Shown in pieces: positions 1 to 5,289 of a stretch of DNA of 5,876 nucleotides (position 1 is its first letter; the number at the start of each line of letters is the position of its first letter). Source of the DNA: Gammaproteobacteria bacterium (GTDB lineage Bacteria; Pseudomonadota; Gammaproteobacteria; UBA7966); assembly GCA_003485715.1 (NCBI GenBank), contig DNIF01000150.1, positions 1-5,876 of the forward strand. Direction: 5' to 3'. The position numbers were made by a program, and so were the translations under genes. The notes below the pieces were generated by a model, which saw nothing but the letters and a program-made list of their open reading frames with translations, was not told the DNA's origin and did no database searches.

Positions 1-894
1 TCCGTCGCCAGGGGTGGCCAGTTGCAGCGCCTGCCACACCTGCTGGGGTGCTTCCCCCTGCTGCAACCGGGCCGGGGTGGCCTCGTGCGCCGCCGGGCCG
101 CAGACAAAGCCCACCGGCTGGCCCAGCACCAGTTGCAATCGCCCTTGGGCCAGCGCCTGCTCCAGGGCGGCTTGCAGCGTGGCTTCGATCTCGAAACGAG
201 GGCTGCGGTGCAGCAGCGTAACGCTGCAGCGGGCGCGCTCTGCTGCGCTGGCCAGAGCCAAATGCTGCGCCAGTTCCAGCGCCAGTTCCACGGCAGCCGC
301 CTCGCCCCCGTGCACCACGACGTGCCGCCCCAGCGCCGCCTCGGCCGCTACGGCGTGGTAGCAGACCTGCGCCGCCGGGTCGCCCGCGCGGCCCTCGAAG
401 CGCTCCAGTCCGTCCAGCGCCTCCTTGCGCGGCACAAAGGCCCCGACTCCGGCGGCGATGAACACCAGCCGCGCGATCCACTCCTGCCCGCTGTCGCTGC
501 GCAGGTGCCAGCGCCCGTCGGGCCGCCGCTCCAGGGTGCTGACGAGCTGGCCCAGGTGCAGCGGCGGGTTGAAGGGGCGCAACTGTTGCAGCAGCCGCTC
601 GGTGAGTTCGCGCCCGCTGCACACCGGCAGGGCGGGCAGGTCGTAGATCGGTTTGTCGGGGTAGAGCGCGTGGCACTGGCCGCCGGGCGCGGGCAGCACA
701 TCGAGCAGGTGGCAGGGGATTTCTTGCAGCCCGAGCTGGAACGCCAGGTACAGGGCGGCCGGCCCGGCCCCGATGATCAGAGCCTCGGTCTCGATTGGCT
801 GCGGCGCGGCGGCGGGGTTCGAGGCGGTTCCCGCAGCGCCCTCAGCGTTTGAGCAAGTGCAGCTTGTTCGGTTGGTCTTTGTGCTCGTCGGCAT
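1..894 (-). CDS. Ferredoxin--NADP+ reductase-like flavoprotein (TrxR-like), C-terminus beyond window
   Basis: This is a two-dinucleotide-domain flavoprotein of the thioredoxin-reductase-like ferredoxin--NADP+ reductase family, predicted to pass electrons between NAD(P)H and ferredoxin in the cytoplasm. 298 residues are visible before the frame runs off the left edge, so the C-terminal FAD-contacting part is missing. The FAD-binding GAGPAA lies at residues 42-47, after a beta strand (ALII). The family signature GGQC, followed by LYPDKPIYDLPALP, runs from 71 to 90. An IAAGVGAF stretch follows near mid-protein. The second nucleotide site reads VVVHGGEAA (192-200) and HRSPRF (229-234), where relatives usually have GGGDSA and HRR, so NADPH binding may be altered. 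The only ATG, GTG or TTG upstream of the FAD motif is the ATG at 894-892, inside fdxA; it gives an N-terminal extension of about 33 residues rich in Ala, Thr, Ser and Asn. Family assignment is strong; cofactor choice and start are uncertain. Confidence 0.85.
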   Translation of the reverse strand, partial: MPTSTKTNRTSCTCSNAEGAAGTASNPAAAPQPIETEALIIGAGPAALYLAFQLGLQEIPCHLLDVLPAPGGQCHALYPDKPIYDLPALPVCSGRELTERLLQQLRPFNPPLHLGQLVSTLERRPDGRWHLRSDSGQEWIARLVFIAAGVGAFVPRKEALDGLERFEGRAGDPAAQVCYHAVAAEAALGRHVVVHGGEAAAVELALELAQHLALASAAERARCSVTLLHRSPRFEIEATLQAALEQALAQGRLQLVLGQPVGFVCGPAAHEATPARLQQGEAPQQVWQALQLATPGDG

Positions 895-1171
895 CGGGCA
901 GCGGGGCCTTGCGTTTGGTGATGCTGCGCCAGCTTGGCAGCCGCGCCAGTTCGGCGTTGAGGGCGATCATGTGCTGCTGGTCACGCGGCACGTCTTCTTC
1001 GGCGTAGATGGCGCTCACCGGGCACTCCGGTATGCAGACTGCGCAGTCGATGCACTCGTCGGGGTCGATAACAAGGAAGTTGGAGCCCTCGCGGAAGCAA
1101 TCCACGGGGCAGACATCGACGCAGTCGGTGTATTTGCAGGCGATGCAGGCTTCGGTAACAACGTGGGTCAT
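842..1171 (-). CDS. fdxA: 7Fe-8S ferredoxin FdxA ([3Fe-4S][4Fe-4S])
   Basis: This is a 109-residue soluble low-potential electron carrier with two iron-sulfur clusters. Cysteines sit at 9, 12, 17, 21, 25, 40, 43, 46 and 50. By comparison with Azotobacter ferredoxin I, C9, C17 and C50 would hold the [3Fe-4S] cluster, and C21, C40, C43 and C46 the [4Fe-4S] cluster. C12 and C25 would be non-ligand. The core from MTHVVTE through DECIDCAVCIPECP is nearly invariant in proteobacterial FdxA, and the start and the 105-110 residue length agree. The C-terminal tail (KAPLPDADEHKD, residues 88-99) also matches the family, so the overlap with the next gene is not due to a frameshift here. No clear Shine-Dalgarno precedes the ATG. 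The downstream reductase overlaps its last 53 bases, suggesting co-transcription and coupled translation. The reductase is the likely partner, but the sequence does not prove this. Confidence 0.97.
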   Translation of the reverse strand: MTHVVTEACIACKYTDCVDVCPVDCFREGSNFLVIDPDECIDCAVCIPECPVSAIYAEEDVPRDQQHMIALNAELARLPSWRSITKRKAPLPDADEHKDQPNKLHLLKR

Positions 1172-1216
1172 GAACGGTGACTCGGGGCGCGGGCAGGGGG
1201 TAGGGGCGAATGCGCG

Positions 1217-1222
1217 ATTTTA
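1217..1222 (-). promoter_or_regulatory. Possible -10 box for fdxA
   Basis: Read on the minus strand, this is TAAAAT, five of six matches to the sigma70 -10 consensus, about 46 bases upstream of the fdxA ATG. No recognisable -35 box lies 16-18 bases further upstream, where the sequence is GC-rich, so an activator or chance occurrence is possible. It stands out mainly because it is one of the few AT-rich runs in the region. Confidence 0.25.
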
Positions 1223-1248
1223 GGGCTTCGCAGCGGGGCCGGGGACAT

Positions 1249-1268
1249 GCCCTGGTTATTCCTAGGGC
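1249..1268. repeat. Imperfect inverted repeat upstream of fdxA
   Basis: GCCCTGG pairs with CC(T)AGGGC around a TTATT centre, giving seven base pairs with one bulged T. It lies about 80 bases upstream of the fdxA start and about 155 bases upstream of the phaC ATG. It is not followed by a T-run on either strand, so it is not a usual terminator. It could be a protein-binding dyad; no regulator family is recognised. Confidence 0.4.
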
Positions 1269-1333
1269 AAAACTCGCATATCGTGCTGGCTTGTCACCGG
1301 TGTGCGCCCCACGCCGCCGCCGCCCAGCCCCTT

Positions 1334-1359
1334 GCAACCAAGCTCGCCAACCGGGTTGC
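1334..1359. repeat. Inverted repeat GCAACC...GGTTGC upstream of phaC
   Basis: GCAACC (1334-1339) is the exact inverse of GGTTGC (1354-1359). An inner CAACC-G-GGTTG palindrome (1348-1358) shares the right arm, so the CAACC element occurs twice direct and once inverted within 26 bases. It lies 65-90 bases upstream of the phaC ATG, just before or overlapping the weak -35 candidate. That position suits an operator or activator site, but this is inferred from symmetry alone. Confidence 0.4.
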
Positions 1360-1423
1360 GCCGCAGTGAGTCTTGCACCGAAAATTCACCCAGCAGTCAT
1401 TTTTCAGTGTTAACCTTGACCCC

Positions 1424-3322
1424 ATGAACACCAGCATCTGCTTCGAAATCGCATCCATCAACCAGGTCACTCCTGTTGCGGTCAGCCTGAGCGAGCGCCG
1501 CGGAGGCGGCGAGCTCTCGCCTGCCAGTCGCAGCGCGCTGGAGATGGACTGTCACACGATGGCACAGGTGGCGCATTGGTCTTTCGGTATTTCGCCGATC
1601 TCGCTCGCGCTGTCCTGGGCCGATTGGGCCTTGCACCTGGCGAGCTCGCCAGGTTCGCAAGCGCGGCTGGTGCGCCGTGCGCTCGAGCTGGACGTGCGCT
1701 GGTTGCAGGATGTGGCGCAAGCGCTCACGCCGCGCCTCAATGCCCCCGGCCCCGACCCCGCTCCCACCCCTGCCTCTGCCCCCTCTGCGGATAGTGTGAG
1801 CGAACTGCTCGCAGAAGACAGCCGCTACGCTGCCCCCGAGTGGCAGACCTGGCCCTGGCGGTCGCTGGCGAGTGCCAACAAGCTGTGCGAGCAGTGGTGG
1901 TTCGATGCCTGCAATCTGCGCGGCATGCGAGACCACTCGCGCCATCAGATGCGTTTTTACGGCAACCAACTGCTCGATCTGGCCTCGCCCAGCAACTTTT
2001 TGCCCAGCAACCCGCAAGCGCTGCAGGCGGCTTGGCAGAGCCGCGGTCAGACCCTGGTGCAGGGGCTCAATCTGGCGCTCGACGACTGGCGCCGCAGCCA
2101 GGGTTTGCCGCCCCGGCATGCGCCGCAAACCGATCTGGCCGTTGGCCGGGGGCTGGCCATGACCGAGGGCGAAGTGGTGTTGCGCAACGGCCTGATCGAG
2201 CTGATCCAGTACCGCCCCAGCACCCCAAGGGTGCAGGCCGAGCCGGTGTTGATCATTCCCTCGTGCATCATGAAGTACTACATCCTGGACCTGTCGCCGC
2301 ACAACTCGATGGTGCGCTGGCTGGTGGGTCAAGGGCACACGGTGTATATCGTTTCGTGGCGCAATCCGGACGACAGCGACGCCTTGCTGGGCATGGACGA
2401 CTACGTCAGCGCGGGTGTGCTGGCGGCGCTCGAGCACGTGCATGGGCAGTGCCAGAGGCCGGTGCATCTGGTCGGCTACTGCCTGGGGGGCACCTTCGCC
2501 GCCATTGCGGCCAGCGCGCTCGGTGGTGGCGACGCGGTGCTGCAGAGCCGGAACCCAGAATCCGCGGCCGCGCCGCTGGCCTCGCTGAGCCTGCTGGCGG
2601 CCGAGGTCGATTTCACCGACACGGGCGATATGGGTGTGCTGATCGACGAAGCCCAGTTGCGTCTGCTCGAAGGCATGATGGCCAGCCAGGGTTTTCTGAG
2701 CGGCAAGCAGATGGCGGCTTCGTTTCAGTTTCTCAATTCGCGCGAGCTGATCTGGTCCAGCCAGACCCGGCGCTGGCTGCTGGGGCAGGAGGATTTGCCC
2801 AACGATTTGATGGTCTGGAACGCCGACGTGACGCACCTGCCGGCCCTGATGCACAGCCAGTATCTGCGCAGTTGTTTTTTGAACAACGACCTGGCCGAAG
2901 GGCATTACCGCTACCTGGGGCGGCCGATTTCGCTGCGCGATATTCGGGTGCCGGTGTTTGCGGTCGGCACCCTCAAAGACCACGTGGCCCCGTGGCGCTC
3001 GGTCTATAAGATCCACCGCCTGGTGTCGGCCGATGTCACTTTTGCCCTCAGCAACGGCGGCCACAATGCGGGCATCGTGGCGGAGCCGGGGCGGCCGCGG
3101 CGCCATCATCAGTTGATGAGCAGCCCCTTGCAGCAGCCCTGGCGCACGCCAGATGAGTGGCAGCAGCAGGCCCCGCGGCACGAGGGCAGTTGGTGGCCGG
3201 CCTGGGACAAATGGCTGCACGAACATGGCAGCGGCCAACTGGTGGCGGCGCGAGCGCCGGTGCGCGACGCCGTGCTGGGCAGTGCGCCGGGTCAGTACGT
3301 GAAGGTGCGCTACGGCGATTGA
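1424..3322 (+). CDS. phaC: Polyhydroxyalkanoate synthase (class I-like PhaC, long N-terminal form)
   Basis: The enzyme polymerises hydroxyacyl-CoA, typically 3-hydroxybutyryl-CoA, into PHA at the storage-granule surface. It has 632 residues from the chosen start, against about 590 for Cupriavidus PhaC. Residues about 41-90 (HWSFGISPISLALSWADWALHL) resemble the separate PHB-polymerase N-terminal domain (PHBC_N). A Pro/Ala/Ser linker (104-125) follows, then the PhaC N-domain (SPSNFLPSNPQAL, 188-200) and the alpha/beta-hydrolase core. The lipase-like box GYCLGG gives catalytic C353; D519 (LKDHVAPW) and H547 (GGHNAG) complete the triad. The D-H spacing of 28 equals that of the Cupriavidus enzyme. 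The terminal GSWWPAW (588-594) is also typical. I prefer the ATG at 1424; the frame opens earlier with a TTG at 1373, and later ATGs at 1544 and 1559 would enter or remove part of the N-terminal domain. No start has a good ribosome site. No other PHA gene is adjacent. Confidence 0.93.
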   Translation: MNTSICFEIASINQVTPVAVSLSERRGGGELSPASRSALEMDCHTMAQVAHWSFGISPISLALSWADWALHLASSPGSQARLVRRALELDVRWLQDVAQALTPRLNAPGPDPAPTPASAPSADSVSELLAEDSRYAAPEWQTWPWRSLASANKLCEQWWFDACNLRGMRDHSRHQMRFYGNQLLDLASPSNFLPSNPQALQAAWQSRGQTLVQGLNLALDDWRRSQGLPPRHAPQTDLAVGRGLAMTEGEVVLRNGLIELIQYRPSTPRVQAEPVLIIPSCIMKYYILDLSPHNSMVRWLVGQGHTVYIVSWRNPDDSDALLGMDDYVSAGVLAALEHVHGQCQRPVHLVGYCLGGTFAAIAASALGGGDAVLQSRNPESAAAPLASLSLLAAEVDFTDTGDMGVLIDEAQLRLLEGMMASQGFLSGKQMAASFQFLNSRELIWSSQTRRWLLGQEDLPNDLMVWNADVTHLPALMHSQYLRSCFLNNDLAEGHYRYLGRPISLRDIRVPVFAVGTLKDHVAPWRSVYKIHRLVSADVTFALSNGGHNAGIVAEPGRPRRHHQLMSSPLQQPWRTPDEWQQQAPRHEGSWWPAWDKWLHEHGSGQLVAARAPVRDAVLGSAPGQYVKVRYGD

Positions 3323-4089
3323 GTCACAGCGGCGCTGGTGGCGGGCGCGAACACGGCTTGCAGGCGCTGGCGCTTGGGTGCCAGGCCGGGCATTCTGTGC
3401 ACCTCAAAACCCACCCGCTCCAAACCCTCGCGCACCGCAGCGGCCACGCACCAGGTGGCCAGCCGGGTGCCGGGTCGGCATAAGCGCGCCAGCGCTTGCA
3501 GCAGGGTTTGGTCCCACATCGCGGGGTTGCGCTGCGGTGCAAAGCCGTCGAGGAACACGCTGTCGGGTGCCGTGTCGAGGCTGGGCAGCAGGCGCGCCGC
3601 ATCCCCGATCAGCAGCCTGAGTTGCACCTGGCCGCCATCGAACTCCAGGCGGTGCAGGCCCGGCAGCAGGCCATGCCATTGGGCGCACAACGCTTGGCAC
3701 AGCGGGGCCAGTTCGGGCCAGGGCTGGGCGCTGCGCCGGATGTCGGCGGCCGTCACTGGCCAGGCTTCTACGGAGGTGAAAAACAAGCGCTGCGGTTGCT
3801 GCGCTGCGCCGCTCTCGAACTGCTGCGCCCGCCAGGTCTGCCAAGCCTGCCAGGTGGCCAGAAAATTCAGCCCCAGACCAAATCCGGTCTCCAGCACCTG
3901 CCACTGCGCCTGCTGCGCCCACAACGGCACCGCCTCGCCCTCGGGCAGCAGGCCGCAGCCGCGCAGAAACACCTGCCGCGCCTGCTCCAAGCCTTGGCCG
4001 TGGCTGCGATAGACGTCATCGAACCGCGGGCTGTAGGGGCTGGCGTCGGCGCGCCAGTGTACGGTCGGTGTGTTCGGCGCGTCGTTCAT
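3310..4089 (-). CDS. mnmD: tRNA 5-methylaminomethyl-2-thiouridine methyltransferase MnmD, standalone
   Basis: This 259-residue protein matches the N-terminal methyltransferase half of MnmC. That half methylates aminomethyl-2-thiouridine at the wobble position (34) of certain tRNAs, using S-adenosylmethionine, in the last step of mnm5s2U synthesis. The SAM-binding motif ETGFGLGLNF is at 67-76 and the acidic ribose-contact region SVE at 106-108. IGDAA follows at 161-165. The active-site signature DGFAPQRNPAMW runs from 181 to 192, then the C-terminal PGLAPKRQRL (234-243). The frame ends at about the point where bifunctional MnmC continues into its FAD-dependent oxidase domain. That domain is absent here, since the stop lies inside the end of convergent phaC. 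The gene is 60 bases downstream of yggX on the same strand and may share its transcript. No strong Shine-Dalgarno is visible. A former MnmC truncated by rearrangement is the alternative to a native single-domain enzyme. Confidence 0.9.
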   Translation of the reverse strand: MNDAPNTPTVHWRADASPYSPRFDDVYRSHGQGLEQARQVFLRGCGLLPEGEAVPLWAQQAQWQVLETGFGLGLNFLATWQAWQTWRAQQFESGAAQQPQRLFFTSVEAWPVTAADIRRSAQPWPELAPLCQALCAQWHGLLPGLHRLEFDGGQVQLRLLIGDAARLLPSLDTAPDSVFLDGFAPQRNPAMWDQTLLQALARLCRPGTRLATWCVAAAVREGLERVGFEVHRMPGLAPKRQRLQAVFAPATSAAVTQSP

Positions 4090-4149
4090 GGGTGCCGACT
4101 TTGCGCAGCGTAGCCGCGTTGCAGCGGGCCCGGCGCCTCAACTGGGCTG

Positions 4150-4425
4150 TTAGCCCGTGGTCGGCGGCACATAGCCGACGGCTTGTTCTGCGCCTTCGCC
4201 AAAAAAATGCTGTTCCATCTGGCGCGCCAGGTATTGGCGTGCACGCGCATCCGCCAGGTTGAGCCGATTCTCGTTGATCAGCATGGTCTGGTGCCGAACC
4301 CAGTCGGCCCAAGCCGGTTTGCTGACCTGTTCGAAAATGCGCTTGCCCAGTTCGCCCGGGTAGGGTGCGAACTCCAGACCTTCGGCTGTGTGGCCGAGTT
4401 TGATGCATTGAACCATGCGTGTCAT
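4150..4425 (-). CDS. yggX: YggX family Fe(II)-trafficking / oxidative damage protection protein
   Basis: This 91-residue cytoplasmic protein belongs to the YggX family, linked in enterobacteria to iron handling and to protecting or repairing iron-sulfur clusters under oxidative stress. It matches along its whole length: MVQCIKLG at 4-11 with the conserved C7, PYPGELGKRI at 21-30, WADW and HQTMLINENRLNLADARAR at 39-63, and HFFG at 73-76, ending with the GYVPP seen in relatives. The usual family length is about 90 residues. The ATG at 4425-4423 is chosen because it gives the conserved N-terminus and has an AAGGA ten bases upstream. The frame extends further upstream, but that part is not family-like. 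mnmD follows after 60 bases. The gene diverges from the acidic-protein gene, so its promoter lies in 4426-4595, where I find no convincing minus-strand -35/-10 pair. Confidence 0.96.
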   Translation of the reverse strand: MTRMVQCIKLGHTAEGLEFAPYPGELGKRIFEQVSKPAWADWVRHQTMLINENRLNLADARARQYLARQMEQHFFGEGAEQAVGYVPPTTG

Positions 4426-4435
4426 GAGTGTTGTG

Positions 4436-4440
4436 TCCTT
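4436..4440 (-). promoter_or_regulatory. Ribosome binding site of yggX
   Basis: AAGGA on the minus strand is separated by ten bases from the ATG at 4425-4423. It is the clearest Shine-Dalgarno in the window and decides the yggX start against the in-frame upstream alternatives. Confidence 0.6.
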
Positions 4441-4527
4441 TTGAAGCGCCATGCGGCCCGGCGAGTGTCTTGTGTGGGCTTGGGGAGCGACTTTACCAAG
4501 CTTTGGCCGCCAGCGCATGGCAGGACT

Positions 4528-4533
4528 TACAAT
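4528..4533 (+). promoter_or_regulatory. Possible -10 box for the 210-residue protein gene
   Basis: TACAAT matches the sigma70 -10 consensus at five of six positions and sits about 60 bases before the ATG at 4596. The best upstream partner is a poor TTGGCC (4503-4508) with a long 19-base spacer. If used, transcription would start near 4540 and give a leader of about 55 bases that includes the hairpins at 4548-4583. Confidence 0.35.
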
Positions 4534-4547
4534 GGGCGTCTGTCGAG

Positions 4548-4583
4548 AAGGGCTGGTTTCGAGCCTTCGGGCCCATTATTTTT
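4548..4583 (+). other. Two overlapping hairpins plus T-rich run in a 5' leader
   Basis: A first hairpin pairs AAGG(G)CT (4548-4554) with AGCCTT (4562-4567). A second, using some of the same bases, is GCC-TTCG-GGC (4563-4572), a short stem closed by a stable UUCG tetraloop. It is followed by CC and then ATTATTTTT (4575-4583). The two cannot form together, and the second resembles a weak intrinsic terminator ending 12 bases before the start codon. The stem of only three base pairs makes real attenuation doubtful. Confidence 0.25.
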
Positions 4584-4595
4584 GCGAGCACGACC

Positions 4596-5228
4596 ATGAG
4601 TCAACAACCCCCGCCTTTTGAGATTCACGTCCACGGCGACGTCCGTCTGCGCGACGAGGTCGATTTCCCCCAGATCCAAGAGGCGCTCAAGCCGCTGTGG
4701 AAGTACGTCGGCGCGCGTTCGCTGGTCGATGCCGCGCCCAGCCACTACGAGGACGAACCCGGCATCCGCTTCGACCCCAACGAGCACCTGCTGCAACTGT
4801 GCTGGACGCTCGAAGGCGACGAGGATTTCCGCCTCGCCATCGACGAGGCCTGCATGGGCCTCAACGAGATCGCCGCCACCGGTGCCGCGCTCGAAGTCTC
4901 GTTTTACGACATCGAGTTCGATGAGGAAGAAGCCCCAGAGGAGGAGGAAGCGCGCGACGACTTCGTGCTGTGTTTCGTCGGCCCGACGCCGGCGGCGATC
5001 ATGCAGGTGCAGCGCGACTTGCTGGTGCAAGACGTGGTCAACCTGATGGAGCGCCACTTCGACGCCTCCGAACTCACCGATGTGGTGCAGGCGATCGACC
5101 GTTTGTTTACCGACCGCTTCGAAGCCCTGGTGAGCTCGATGCAACTCGGTCGCCCACCGCGCGGGGCTGGCCCCGCAGGCGGGCACGGCGGGCACGGCGG
5201 GCCGCGCAAGCCGCGCCACCTGCACTGA
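4596..5228 (+). CDS. Conserved acidic protein of unknown function, Gly/His-rich C-terminus
   Basis: This 210-residue protein resembles an uncharacterised family I remember from Burkholderiales genomes (possibly DUF6806; not checked). Residues 1-105 (FEIHVHGDVRLRDEV, then ALKPLWKYVGARSLVD and HLLQLCWTLEGDEDF) look like a mixed alpha/beta domain. A strongly acidic stretch follows (DIEFDEEEAPEEEEARDD, 105-122). Next come a hydrophobic strand (FVLCFVGPTP, 123-132) and helices through about 185 (IMQVQRDLLVQDVVNLMERHFD). The tail (186-210) is Gly/Pro/Arg-rich, with GGHGGHGG and a terminal HLH that could bind metal, though this is not shown. There is no signal peptide or membrane segment, so it is probably cytoplasmic. 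The start at 4596 is chosen because conserved-looking sequence begins just after it and the upstream 56 codons look non-coding. Its Shine-Dalgarno is poor. It diverges from yggX. Confidence 0.85.
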   Translation: MSQQPPPFEIHVHGDVRLRDEVDFPQIQEALKPLWKYVGARSLVDAAPSHYEDEPGIRFDPNEHLLQLCWTLEGDEDFRLAIDEACMGLNEIAATGAALEVSFYDIEFDEEEAPEEEEARDDFVLCFVGPTPAAIMQVQRDLLVQDVVNLMERHFDASELTDVVQAIDRLFTDRFEALVSSMQLGRPPRGAGPAGGHGGHGGPRKPRHLH

Positions 5229-5230
5229 GA

Positions 5231-5271
5231 GCCCCTCTGCACCGGGGCGCGCGGCTCAAGCGGGCGCTTGA
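5231..5271. terminator. Double hairpin between convergent genes
   Basis: Two stems fill the 61-base gap between convergent stop codons. The first is GCCCC (5231-5235) with GGGGC (5244-5248) around an eight-base loop. The second is a perfect palindrome, TCAAGCG-GG-CGCTTGA (5256-5271). Neither strand has a T-run after it, so this is at best a non-canonical bidirectional terminator or transcript-end-protecting hairpin. Location between two converging genes is the main support. Confidence 0.5.
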
Positions 5272-5289
5272 AGGAGTGGGTGGCGCGGC

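Larger units (their letters stand above)
1172..1423. promoter_or_regulatory. Divergent intergenic region fdxA / phaC
   Basis: These roughly 250 bases lie between the start of fdxA (minus strand) and the start of phaC (plus strand) and must hold the promoters of both. No open frame here looks like a gene. For phaC, a weak sigma70-like pair can be drawn: TTGCGC at 1356-1361 and GAAAAT at 1380-1385 with an 18-base spacer. This would place transcription start only about 30 bases before the ATG at 1424. It matches four of six bases in each box and could be chance. Two dyads in the region are listed separately. No strong Shine-Dalgarno is seen on either side. Confidence 0.5.

Noticed and set aside
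22..852. A 276-codon plus-strand open frame opposite the reductase
   Set aside because: The minus strand carries clear FAD-binding and family signatures; the plus-strand product is low-complexity Arg/Gln-rich sequence.
1373..1423. TTG start of phaC adding 17 residues
   Set aside because: It uses a rare start codon without a good ribosome site, and a weak promoter candidate would place transcription start downstream of it. It cannot be fully excluded because the ATG at 1424 also lacks a clear ribosome site.
1840..3009. A 389-codon plus-strand open frame in another phase within phaC
   Set aside because: It has Ala/Gly/Arg-rich shadow composition with no motif, and lies wholly inside phaC.
1397..3238. 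A 613-codon open frame on the minus strand opposite phaC
   Set aside because: It is a shadow of a GC-rich gene: the product is Arg/His/Gln-rich without recognisable domains, while the plus strand has a full PHA synthase with its catalytic triad.
4090..4149. Possible terminator or promoter between yggX and mnmD
   Set aside because: No stable hairpin with a T-run and no convincing -35/-10 pair was seen in these 60 bases.
4426..4518. Upstream extension of yggX by 31 codons
   Set aside because: The family begins at M-T/S-R-M-V-Q-C, and AAGGA is well placed for the inner ATG; the extension is not family-like.
4428..4595. Upstream extension of the acidic-protein gene by 56 codons
   Set aside because: It runs through the promoter-like region and hairpins, and its residues look unlike the rest of the protein.
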